Positions 17,903 to 25,893 of a stretch of 64,000 bases of DNA are shown piece after piece. The position numbers and the translations under genes were made by a program. The notes under the pieces are model-generated. The model was not told the DNA's origin and did not search any database. It saw only the letters and a program-made list of their open reading frames with translations. This DNA is from Marinomonas sargassi (GTDB taxonomy: Bacteria; Pseudomonadota; Gammaproteobacteria; Pseudomonadales; Marinomonadaceae): positions 682,001-746,000 of the forward strand of contig NZ_JAOVZB010000001.1 of the NCBI RefSeq assembly GCF_025716875.1, in the 5' to 3' direction. Within the stretch, counting starts at the first letter, position 1. Each line of letters starts with the position of its first letter.

Positions 17903-18760
17903 TTAGTTGAAGACAATCGTCTTGTTCCCATGCACTAAAACACGATCTTCTAAGTGCGCACGAAGTCCTCGTGCAAGAACGGTTTTTTCTACATCTTTAC
18001 CACGACGAACCAAGTCTTCGATTGTTTCTCTATGGCTAACATGTGTAACGTCTTGATCAATAATTGGACCTTCATCAAGTTCTTCTGTCACATAATGACA
18101 AGTGGCACCAATCAGTTTTACACCACGGCGAGCTGCCTGATGGTATGGCTTCGCTCCAATAAATGAAGGTAAAAAACTATGATGGATATTAATGACTTTA
18201 TGCTTCAACTTTTGGCATAAGGTTTCTGGGATAATTTGCATGTAACGGGCGAGTACAACACAGTCAGCTTCGTGTTCCATGATTAAACGCTCTACTTCAT
18301 CAAAGCCGGCTTGCTTGTTATCTGCTTTAATTGGGACATGGAAAAAAGGAATACCGTACCATTCCACCAAACTGCGCATATCATCATGATTTGAGATGAC
18401 ACAAGGAATGTCGCATTCGAGATCACCACTTTTCCAGCGGTCCAATAAATCCGATAAACAGTGACTTCCTTTACTTGCCATGAGTACAACACGCTTTGGC
18501 TGGGCAGTATCCAGTACTTCTAGGTTCAGACTTAATTCATCACGCAAGCTTTCGAGTTTGCTCTTTAGTTCTTTCGCCCCAAAAGGAAGTGAGTCCGCTT
18601 TCACCTCTATACGAGAAAAGAACCAGTTACTATCTTCATCTGAATGATGGGCTGCTTCTGTAATCCAGCCACCGTTATTGGTAATAACTTCACCAACACG
18701 AGTAACAATACCTACTTGATCCGGGCAATCTAAAACAATACGAAAAGTGTGATTAGACAT
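17903..18760 (-). CDS. purU: Formyltetrahydrofolate deformylase PurU
   Basis: Hydrolyses 10-formyl-THF to formate and THF. An N-terminal ACT domain (FRIVLDCPDQVGIVTRVGEV) is followed by a formyltransferase-type catalytic domain with the signature NIHHSFLPSFIGAKPYHQA and ARYMQIIPE. The frame could begin at a TTG at 18775, but the ATG at 18760 has GGAGAAC 6 nt upstream and gives 285 residues, the usual size. In this operon it closes the one-carbon route that begins with the dimethylglycine-dehydrogenase-like enzyme and passes through FolD, regenerating THF and releasing formate. No formate dehydrogenase is seen in the window. Confidence 0.96.
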   Translation of the reverse strand: MSNHTFRIVLDCPDQVGIVTRVGEVITNNGGWITEAAHHSDEDSNWFFSRIEVKADSLPFGAKELKSKLESLRDELSLNLEVLDTAQPKRVVLMASKGSHCLSDLLDRWKSGDLECDIPCVISNHDDMRSLVEWYGIPFFHVPIKADNKQAGFDEVERLIMEHEADCVVLARYMQIIPETLCQKLKHKVINIHHSFLPSFIGAKPYHQAARRGVKLIGATCHYVTEELDEGPIIDQDVTHVSHRETIEDLVRRGKDVEKTVLARGLRAHLEDRVLVHGNKTIVFN

Positions 18761-18800
18761 CTGTCTGTTCTCCAAACCTAATAAAATCCATCAGAATAAA

Positions 18801-19748
18801 TTAAAGTGTTTTTTCTAGTTCCGGTAAGGCCTCAAAGAGGTCCGCATGCAAACTAAGATCAGCCACATTGAAAATTGGTGCTTCTTCATCATTGTTAATC
18901 GCAACAATCACCTTGGACTCTTTCATACCCGCTAGATGCTGAATCGCACCTGAAATCCCAACCGCAATATACAAATCTGGCGCAACAATTTTGCCTGTTT
19001 GTCCAACCTGCATATCATTAGAAACATAGCCGGCATCTACTGCGGCTCTGGACGCACCTACTGCGGCACCAATTTTATCTGCCACACTTTCAAGTAAGCT
19101 GAAGTTTTCGCCATTCTGCATACCTCGGCCACCCGAAATAACCACTCTCGCCGACGTCAGTTCAGGGCGATCCGACTCAACAACACTCTCAGTGATAAAG
19201 CGTGATAATTCTTGATCTTTGACGTCAGAAAGAGCTACCACACTAGCTGCTCCACTCGTCATATCAACACCATCAAATGCGGTGCTACGTATCGTTAATA
19301 CTTTAATAGGATCACTCGTTTTTACCTTAGCCAAGGCATTGCCAGCATAGGTAGGGCGGATAAAAGTTGCTTCATCGATAATGTCGGTTACCTCTGAAAT
19401 CTGTGCGACATCAAGTAAAGCGGCCACCCGAGGCGCCACGTTTTTGCCTTGCGCTGTAGAGCAAAAGAGCACGTGTGTGATCGCTTTCTGCTGCACTAGG
19501 TCAGCTAGAAAAGGAGCAAGGTTTTCAGGAAGTTGATGCGCAACGGCAGCACTGTCAGCAACGAGTACGTTATCAATACCCTCCACACTAGATGCTTGCG
19601 TTACGACGCTCTGGCAATCTTGACCCAGCACAGCTAAGTCCACACTCGAGCCCATTAATGCCGACAGTTTTTGTGCCGCGGCGACCGTATTCGCTGTAGC
19701 ACTTTTTAGCTGATTATTATCATGTTCTGCGATAACTAAAATGCTCAT
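18801..19748 (-). CDS. etfA: Electron transfer flavoprotein, alpha subunit
   Basis: 315-residue alpha subunit of the FAD/AMP-containing ETF heterodimer. The C-terminal FAD-binding segment is well conserved: GRGMQNGENF, GASRAAVDAGYV, QVGQTGKIVAPDLYIAVGIS and GAIQHLAGM. It overlaps the etfB stop by one base (TAATG), indicating translational coupling. It accepts electrons from flavoprotein dehydrogenases, here most likely the dimethylglycine-dehydrogenase-like enzyme encoded downstream, and passes them to ETF-ubiquinone oxidoreductase encoded just upstream of this operon. Confidence 0.96.
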   Translation of the reverse strand: MSILVIAEHDNNQLKSATANTVAAAQKLSALMGSSVDLAVLGQDCQSVVTQASSVEGIDNVLVADSAAVAHQLPENLAPFLADLVQQKAITHVLFCSTAQGKNVAPRVAALLDVAQISEVTDIIDEATFIRPTYAGNALAKVKTSDPIKVLTIRSTAFDGVDMTSGAASVVALSDVKDQELSRFITESVVESDRPELTSARVVISGGRGMQNGENFSLLESVADKIGAAVGASRAAVDAGYVSNDMQVGQTGKIVAPDLYIAVGISGAIQHLAGMKESKVIVAINNDEEAPIFNVADLSLHADLFEALPELEKTL

Positions 19749-20494
19749 TACAGTACTCCCTCAACTTTTAAGGCATCAATAAGCTCAACCACACTGCCCA
19801 CACGCTTGCCTGATGCTCGTGCTGGCGGGTCATTAACTTCTAACGTGCTTAACCTTGGCGCAACATCGACCCCAAGTTCTTCTGCCGTTATTTGTGCAAC
19901 TGGTTTTCGCTTAGCTTTCATGATGTTAGGTAAAGACGCATACCTTGGTTCATTAAGTCGAAGGTCTGTTGTTACTACCGCCGGCAGCTTCAAACCAATT
20001 TGCTGCAGGCCGCCATCCACTTCTCGCGTAACAACCGCTTCACCATTTTCAATCACTACATTTGACGCAAAAGTGCCTTGTGGCATACCTGCCAACGCCG
20101 CCAACATTTGCCCTGTTTGGTTATTGTCACCATCTATGGATTGTTTCCCTAAGATCACCAAGCCAATATTTTCTTGATCAACCACCTTATGCAGTAACTT
20201 AGCAACCGCCAAAGGCTGTAGCTCAGCATCAGACTGGATATGAATTGCACGATCAGCACCTAACGCCAACCCCGCCCTGAGCTGCTCTTGGCAAGCATCT
20301 TCACCAGCACTGACAACAATTACCTCTTCAGCAATACCGGACTCTTTTAGACGAATCGCTTCTTCAACAGCAATTTCGCAAAAAGGGTTCATCGACATTT
20401 TTACATTCGCTAAATCTACCGCTGTTTTATCCGCTTTCACTCGGACCTGAACACTGGCATCGACAACCCGTTTAACGGCAACTAATACTTTCAT
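19748..20494 (-). CDS. etfB: Electron transfer flavoprotein, beta subunit
   Basis: 248-residue beta subunit of ETF, with the typical start [12 protein letters not shown], the segment [14 protein letters not shown] and the signature [28 protein letters not shown]. The frame opens earlier (20521), but the ATG at 20494 restores the normal N-terminus and has GGAGAG close upstream. First gene of the etfB-etfA-purU-DMGDH-folD group. A 19-bp-arm inverted repeat lies 26 nt before the start codon and is presumably regulatory. Confidence 0.96.
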   Translation of the reverse strand: MKVLVAVKRVVDASVQVRVKADKTAVDLANVKMSMNPFCEIAVEEAIRLKESGIAEEVIVVSAGEDACQEQLRAGLALGADRAIHIQSDAELQPLAVAKLLHKVVDQENIGLVILGKQSIDGDNNQTGQMLAALAGMPQGTFASNVVIENGEAVVTREVDGGLQQIGLKLPAVVTTDLRLNEPRYASLPNIMKAKRKPVAQITAEELGVDVAPRLSTLEVNDPPARASGKRVGSVVELIDALKVEGVL

Positions 20495-20519
20495 GAAACT
20501 CTCCAATAAAGGTGACACC

Positions 20520-20570
20520 AACCATCATAAAAATGAAAATATCAAAAATAATTTCATTTTTATGATGGTT
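20520..20570 (-). promoter_or_regulatory. Large inverted repeat (TGAAA-N13-TTTCA) before etfB
   Basis: Perfect 19-nt arms AACCATCATAAAAATGAAA / TTTCATTTTTATGATGGTT separated by 13 nt; core TGAAA-N13-TTTCA at 20534-20556. Its edge is 26 nt before the etfB ATG, exactly as for the repeat before the ETF-QO gene. A T-run follows only on the plus strand, where no gene needs a terminator, so an operator or leader structure is more likely. Confidence 0.55.
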
Positions 20571-20721
20571 TATTATTTTTTTTGAGTCAATGCTTTTTTA
20601 AGCTTTAAAAGTATAAAAAATGGATAAAAAGAAAATTGAGAATGCAGAAGATAGAAAATAAGCCCAAGCAATGCTCAGGCTTATTCTATTAAGTGATATT
20701 TTAAGTATCGAATTTGACCCA

Positions 20722-22371
20722 TTACATATTGGGATAACTAGGGCCACCAGCACCTTCAGGTACAGTCCAAGTTATATTTTGTGCAGGATCCTTAATGTCA
20801 CAGGTTTTACAATGCACACAGTTTTGCGAATTAATTTGAAAACGTTTAGCACCATTTCCATCATCCAATACCTCATAAACGCCTGCAGGGCAGTATCGTT
20901 GAGCAGGCTCGTTAAACACTGGCAGATTATTAGATAATGGAACATCCCCATCCTTAAGCTTTAAATGACAAGGTTGATCTTCTTCGTGGTAAGTATTAGA
21001 TAAAAAGACAGAAGAAGGTTTATCAAAACTTAATAGGCCATCAGGCTTAGGGTAATTTATGCTCTTACACTCATCTGCTGGTTTTAAACAAGCATAATCA
21101 GGAGCCGTATCATGAAGTGTAAATGGAAAAGAGACGATGTTTTGCTCGATAACATTCAGTGCGCCCCCAACAAGGGTGCCGTATTTATGAAGCGCCGCAC
21201 CAAAGTTTCGACTTTTAAACAGCTCATCGTGCAACCAAGACTGCTTAAACACCTCTTTGTATTGCACTAAATCAAGACCGCCATTCCCTTGCGATATCAA
21301 TTCAGGAAATAAAACGTCCGCCGCCAGAATGCCTGACTTCATGGCCGTATGCGTACCTTTTATTTTGGAAAAGTTTAATGTGCCTGCATCACAGCCTAAT
21401 AAAAGCGCCCCCGGCATCGTCATTTTTGGCAAAGAGTTTAAACCACCTTTTGCAATGGCTCTTGCCCCATAAGAGATGCGCTTACCGCCAGATAAGTATT
21501 TCGAGATCAAAGGATGGTGCTTCATTCTCTGGAATTCATCATAAGGGCTGACATGTGGGTTGCTGTAATTCAAGTCTGTAATCAAACCAACCACAATTTG
21601 GTTGTTGTCCGTGTGATACAAAAAGAAGCCCCCAGTTGAAGCAGAATCACTCAACGGCCAACCTGTACCATGCAGTACTAGCCCCGGTTGATGCAGTTCA
21701 TTTGGAATTTCCCACAACTCTTTGATGCCAAGCCCATAATGCTGAGGATCCACACCGTCATCAAGGTCAAACTTAGCAATTAACTCCTTACCTAAATGAC
21801 CACGACAGCCCTCAGAAAATATTGTGTATTTAGCCAACAAATCCATTCCAGCCATATAATTGGCTTTCGGCTTTCCTTCTGAATCAAGCCCCATATCACC
21901 AGTACTAATACCAGCGACTCGGCCATCTTCCCCATAAACAATACGATCCGCTGCAAAACCGGGAAATATTTCGACACCTAAATTTTCCGCTTGCTCCGCT
22001 AACCAACGGCATAAATTGCCAACACTCGCTATATAGTTGCCATGATTATGCATAGACTTAGGTGTCATGATGTTTGAAACTTTGATCGATTTTTCAGAAT
22101 CTCTCAAAAAATATATTTGGTCTTCGGTAACTGGAACAGATAAAGGTGCTCCTAACTCTTCCCAGTTAGGGAAAAGCTCATTCAACGCGCGTGGCTCTAT
22201 AATTGCGCCAGAAAGAATGTGAGCGCCAACTTCTGCTCCCTTCTCTACCACGCAAATCGATAATTCTTTACCAGCCTCGTTCGCTTGTTGCATTAACCGA
22301 CAAGCTGTAGATAAACCAGCAGGCCCTGCACCAACGATCACAACATCGAATTCCATCTGCTCGCGCTGCAT
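20722..22371 (-). CDS. Electron transfer flavoprotein-ubiquinone oxidoreductase
   Basis: 549-residue membrane-associated flavo-iron-sulfur protein that reoxidises ETF and reduces ubiquinone. The N-terminal FAD motif is VVIVGAGPAGLSTACRL, internal segments include EKGAEVGAHILSGA and GCDAGTLNFSKIKGTH, and the C-terminal [4Fe-4S] cysteines are visible in YCPAGVYE and NCVHCKTCDIKDP with the standard ending GAGGPSYPNM. GAGG lies 6 nt before the ATG at 22371; an internal ATG at 22356 has a poorer site. It is transcribed separately from, but toward, the etfB operon, and both have the same inverted repeat 26 nt before their start codons. Confidence 0.96.
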   Translation of the reverse strand: MQREQMEFDVVIVGAGPAGLSTACRLMQQANEAGKELSICVVEKGAEVGAHILSGAIIEPRALNELFPNWEELGAPLSVPVTEDQIYFLRDSEKSIKVSNIMTPKSMHNHGNYIASVGNLCRWLAEQAENLGVEIFPGFAADRIVYGEDGRVAGISTGDMGLDSEGKPKANYMAGMDLLAKYTIFSEGCRGHLGKELIAKFDLDDGVDPQHYGLGIKELWEIPNELHQPGLVLHGTGWPLSDSASTGGFFLYHTDNNQIVVGLITDLNYSNPHVSPYDEFQRMKHHPLISKYLSGGKRISYGARAIAKGGLNSLPKMTMPGALLLGCDAGTLNFSKIKGTHTAMKSGILAADVLFPELISQGNGGLDLVQYKEVFKQSWLHDELFKSRNFGAALHKYGTLVGGALNVIEQNIVSFPFTLHDTAPDYACLKPADECKSINYPKPDGLLSFDKPSSVFLSNTYHEEDQPCHLKLKDGDVPLSNNLPVFNEPAQRYCPAGVYEVLDDGNGAKRFQINSQNCVHCKTCDIKDPAQNITWTVPEGAGGPSYPNM

Positions 22372-22396
22372 ATCACACCTCTACATTAAAAATAAA

Positions 22397-22443
22397 AATA
22401 CACACAAATGAAAATATAAACATTTTTTTCACTTGTGTGTATT
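22397..22443 (-). promoter_or_regulatory. Large inverted repeat (TGAAA-N13-TTTCA) before the ETF-QO gene
   Basis: 17-nt arms AATACACACAAATGAAA / TTTCACTTGTGTGTATT with one mismatch and a 13-nt spacer; core TGAAA-N13-TTTCA at 22409-22431. It begins 26 nt before the ATG. The outer arms differ from the etfB repeat, while the core and its spacing are identical. Confidence 0.55.
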
Positions 22444-22669
22444 AAAAATCGTCATAAGAGGCCTTATAAGCCAATTTTTTATTTGCGGCGTCATGGATAA
22501 CGAAAGTTATTTAGAGAAACTCTATGGGAAGGTATAAGTTAATAGATTTATTAACGATAAAAGCGAAAAACAACGAGTTATTCATTATCATCATAAAATG
22601 ACAAGGCATTGCTCTAATCAGCTATATATCTTTCAAGAAGCTCAAACTGTGTTTAAGCGACATCGAATA

Positions 22670-24151
22670 TCATGTTTCTTTGTTTTCAACGGCTTTATGG
22701 ATGATGTTGGCAAGTGTTTTGATGCCAGGTTCAATATGATCCGTAGGAATAGAAGAGAACCCTAAACGGAAATAGTTCTTAGGGCTGTTATCTTCTTCAA
22801 AAAAGTGGATATTGCCGGGCTCAATTAGCACGCTTTCTTGCTTTGCCAACGCCTGTAAAAGACTTGCATCAAGACCTTCTGGTCCCCTAATCCAATAACA
22901 TGATCCGCCAAATGACGGAGCTTTATAGCTGCCCGGTAAATATTTTTCCAAGGCGTCATTCATCGCATTCCAACGAGCTTGATAATTACGAGATATGTTT
23001 CTCATCAAAGCATCGTAATAGCCACGCTCCAAAAAGAAGGCAACGGCGCGCTGATTATTACTGGCAGGGTGGCGTATCATCAGTCGTCGCAGTGCTCTTA
23101 GCTCTTGGATCAAACGCTCAGAGGCGACTAGGTAGCCCAACCTAAGACCCGGTGCCAAGGTTTTAGATAGACTGCCTATGTAAATAACACGATCATTCGA
23201 GTCTAGACTTTTCAGTGCTGGGCTTGGCTCACTATTAAAATTGGTTTCACTTTCATAATCGTCTTCGATAATTAAAAAATCATCTTCGTTAGCTTTATTT
23301 AATAGTTCATATCGTCGATTAATCGGCATGGTCACCGCGGTAGGGCATTGATGACTTGGTGTGGTGTAGATAAGGTCGCAGCCAGAAAGTTGATCGTTAA
23401 CAATTAAACCTTCGTCATCTATGTGCAACGGTTTAATTTGGGCTGAATGCAGGCTCGCAATGTTGCGCACATCGACATATCCGGGCTCTTCCACGCCAAG
23501 AACCGAGTCTTTATCCAACAATAATTGCACCAACATAAACAGCGACTGTTGAGCGCCGACGGTAATCAAAATTTGCTGGGCTGAAGCCCATACTCCCCGT
23601 CTGGGCAATAGGCGCGTGCGAACTTGTTCAATGAGTCTTACATCATCATTATCAAGGTTATCGGATGCCCAATCATTTAAGGCTTTATCACTTGCTGCAT
23701 CACGACAACATTCCCGCCAATTTACACTAGGGAAAATATTCCCATCGAATTGCCCATAAATAAAAGGGTACTTGTATGACTGCCAATCGGCAGCCTTGAC
23801 AATATTGGTCTGCTGACTGGGCGCCATTTTAAAACGGCTCTCCCAATCCGGAAGCTGATACTCTTCGTTACTGTGCTTTAATGATGTAGAAACTCGCCCT
23901 TCGAGTATATCTGGGTTAACAAAATACCCTTTTCTATCCCGCGCAATAAGATAGCCGTCGTCTAATAAATGTTCATAGGCGTGTACCACCGTATTACGGG
24001 CTATTTTTAGGTGATTTGCTAATTTACGACTAGAAGGAAGAGGCATATCCAAGGGGACATTCCCCTTCATTATGGCATTGGCAATCTGCTCTCTAAGCTT
24101 TTTTTGCAGACTGCCTTCTCTACCGGGTGGAAGGTGAAAAAGTTGCAACAT
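22670..24151 (-). CDS. tauR: MocR-type GntR/PLP-aminotransferase regulator, TauR-like
   Basis: 493-residue regulator: an N-terminal GntR winged helix (LREQIANAIMKGNVPLDMPL, then PSSRKLANHLKIARNTV) joined to a class-I aminotransferase fold with the PLP lysine in SLSKTLAPGLRLGYL and the cofactor-contacting IIEDDYESE. The frame opens at a GTG (24163) without a ribosome site; the ATG at 24151 has GTGGA about 8 nt upstream. It lies directly downstream of tpa, safD and safE on the same strand, the context in which TauR activates taurine genes. The regulator call as TauR rests on context; other MocR regulators look similar. Confidence 0.75.
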   Translation of the reverse strand: MLQLFHLPPGREGSLQKKLREQIANAIMKGNVPLDMPLPSSRKLANHLKIARNTVVHAYEHLLDDGYLIARDRKGYFVNPDILEGRVSTSLKHSNEEYQLPDWESRFKMAPSQQTNIVKAADWQSYKYPFIYGQFDGNIFPSVNWRECCRDAASDKALNDWASDNLDNDDVRLIEQVRTRLLPRRGVWASAQQILITVGAQQSLFMLVQLLLDKDSVLGVEEPGYVDVRNIASLHSAQIKPLHIDDEGLIVNDQLSGCDLIYTTPSHQCPTAVTMPINRRYELLNKANEDDFLIIEDDYESETNFNSEPSPALKSLDSNDRVIYIGSLSKTLAPGLRLGYLVASERLIQELRALRRLMIRHPASNNQRAVAFFLERGYYDALMRNISRNYQARWNAMNDALEKYLPGSYKAPSFGGSCYWIRGPEGLDASLLQALAKQESVLIEPGNIHFFEEDNSPKNYFRLGFSSIPTDHIEPGIKTLANIIHKAVENKET

Positions 24152-24216
24152 AGAAACATCCACTAAAAGTCAGTTGACAGAAATAATAGAAAACCAATAT
24201 AGGCACTTTCAAAACG

Positions 24217-24249
24217 ATAGAGGCTCAGCATACCATGCTAAGCCTCTAT
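24217..24249 (-). terminator. Hairpin between tpa and tauR
   Basis: ATAGAGGCTCAGCAT / ATGCTAAGCCTCTAT with a 3-nt loop and one mismatch; on the minus strand it is followed by CGTTTTGAAA. Likely a terminator for the saf-tpa transcript, or an attenuator before tauR. Confidence 0.65.
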
Positions 24250-24309
24250 GAGAAGTCTCAAATCATTGAGCACAAACGATCACTTGTATTGCCCTATTGA
24301 ACCACGGGA

Positions 24310-25701
24310 TTACATTTTGCTAACGGTCTCCGCGATAGCGTTATCAATAGCAGTAACAACACGGTCCATGTCTTGTTGAGTGGAAATCAAAGCAGGCGCT
24401 AAACAAATAGTGTTATTAAGTTCCTTAAAGGAGCGATTTGTACGGCCTATGATGACCCCATTCTCCATACAATGACCAGCAATTGCGATGACGACACTTT
24501 CTGCAACAGGCTCTTTTGTAGTACGGTCTTTCACTAGCTCAATACCGACTAACAAGCCCTTGCCTCGGACATCACCAATAATCTCATGCTTAGACATCAA
24601 GCCTTTTAGAGACTCACGTAGGTACTCTCCTTGTACTGCGGCATTCTCTAGCAAATTCTCATTTTCGATGATTTCCATATTCACTAATGCTGCCGCAGGC
24701 CCTGCCGTACAACCACCAAATGTTGAGATATCACGGAAGTAACCCATTTTGGCATCGTCTTCTTCTTTAAACATTTCGAAGACAGCTTCCGTTGTTACCG
24801 TGCAAGAAATAGCAGCATAGCCAGACGCCACACCTTTAGCCATAGTCACAATATCTGGCTGCACACCGTAATGCTGGTAACCGAACCAAGTTCCTGTTCG
24901 GCCTAACCCACAGACAACCTCATCAATGTGTAGAAGGATGTCGTATTGCTTACAAATCTCTGCAACTCGTGGCCAATACCCTGTAGAAGCTTCAATCACA
25001 CCACCACCAGCAGTGATAGGCTCAAGACATAAAGCACCTATCGTTTCAGGGCCTTCTTGCAGAATCACCTTCTCAATTTGATTTGCAGCCCAAACACCAT
25101 ACTGACTCATATCGGCACCTTCTTGTGCACGGTATTCGCAGCAATGGGGTACTTCAACGAAGTCTGGAACAAATGGGCCGTATTGATGACGACGTTCGTG
25201 TTGACCCGATGCACTCAAGGTTGCGATGGTTGTGCCGTGGTAATCACGCTCACGATATAGAATCTTGGTTTTTTTACCGTTGTATTTTTTATGGGCAATT
25301 TGGCGAACAATTTTAAAGGCTTTTTCATTAGCCTCTGAACCAGAGTTGGAAAAATAGACTCGATTCATTCCAGGCATTTTTTCGATCAATTTTTTAGAAA
25401 ACTGTGCCGCAGGTATATTGCCAGCGGTTTGTGCGAAGTAGTTCATCGTTACCAATTGATCTCGTACGGCATCGGCAATTTCAGTTCGGCCATAACCAAC
25501 ATTTACTGTCCAAACGGCACCAGAAACAGCATCTAGATATTCATTGCCTTTAGCGTCCCAGACTCGCATTCCTTCGCCTTTCACTATCACCATAGGGCCA
25601 GTTTTTTCAAATGGCTTATGGTGAGCAAGATGGTGCCAAACATGGTCACGATCACTGTTCACGACATCTACAGAATCAAAATCATTTACATTGTATGTCA
25701 T
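24310..25701 (-). CDS. tpa: Taurine-pyruvate aminotransferase (class III PLP aminotransferase)
   Basis: 463-residue cytoplasmic enzyme that would transfer the amino group of taurine to pyruvate, giving sulfoacetaldehyde and alanine. The N-terminus (HVWHHLAHHKPFEKTGPMVI) and the following KGEGMRVWDAKGNEYLDAVS closely follow what I remember of the Bilophila Tpa sequence. The PLP site is visible with D260 (LLHIDEVVCGLGRTG) and K289 (TMAKGVASGY). RBS GGTGGA precedes the ATG. Context supports the call strongly: an aldehyde dehydrogenase and a TauE/SafE exporter upstream and a MocR regulator downstream. A generic omega-aminotransferase or GABA aminotransferase is the alternative. Confidence 0.82.
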   Translation of the reverse strand: MTYNVNDFDSVDVVNSDRDHVWHHLAHHKPFEKTGPMVIVKGEGMRVWDAKGNEYLDAVSGAVWTVNVGYGRTEIADAVRDQLVTMNYFAQTAGNIPAAQFSKKLIEKMPGMNRVYFSNSGSEANEKAFKIVRQIAHKKYNGKKTKILYRERDYHGTTIATLSASGQHERRHQYGPFVPDFVEVPHCCEYRAQEGADMSQYGVWAANQIEKVILQEGPETIGALCLEPITAGGGVIEASTGYWPRVAEICKQYDILLHIDEVVCGLGRTGTWFGYQHYGVQPDIVTMAKGVASGYAAISCTVTTEAVFEMFKEEDDAKMGYFRDISTFGGCTAGPAAALVNMEIIENENLLENAAVQGEYLRESLKGLMSKHEIIGDVRGKGLLVGIELVKDRTTKEPVAESVVIAIAGHCMENGVIIGRTNRSFKELNNTICLAPALISTQQDMDRVVTAIDNAIAETVSKM

Positions 25702-25776
25702 ATATCCACCTTTAAAACGTCTGTACTTTTTGGAAACGATATCAGCGATAGCGCTCTTATCTCGAGGCTAATTGGC

Positions 25777-25871
25777 CATCGACTGATTTCTATTTAGATT
25801 TACAGTACGTCTTTTATTCGGTGATATTTAGAACCAAAATAAAAAAACTCAGTAGTCCAGATCAGTCGATG
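25777..25871 (-). promoter_or_regulatory. Widely spaced inverted repeat and CTGGAC site before tpa
   Basis: CATCGACTGAT (25777-25787) and its exact complement ATCAGTCGATG (25861-25871) flank an A/T-rich 73-nt stretch in the tpa leader. Adjacent to the second arm the minus strand reads CTGGACTACT (25851-25860), similar to the CTGGACYTAA repeat I recall for TauR in Rhodobacter. Possible TauR-controlled promoter of tpa. Confidence 0.35.
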
Positions 25872-25893
25872 ACTCAAAAAGCGCAACACCCAA

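Noticed and set aside
20520..20570. Reading the etfB-proximal repeat as the terminator of the ETF-QO gene
   Set aside because: No T-run follows it on the minus strand, it is only 26 nt from the etfB ATG, and its core and position are copied before the ETF-QO gene itself.
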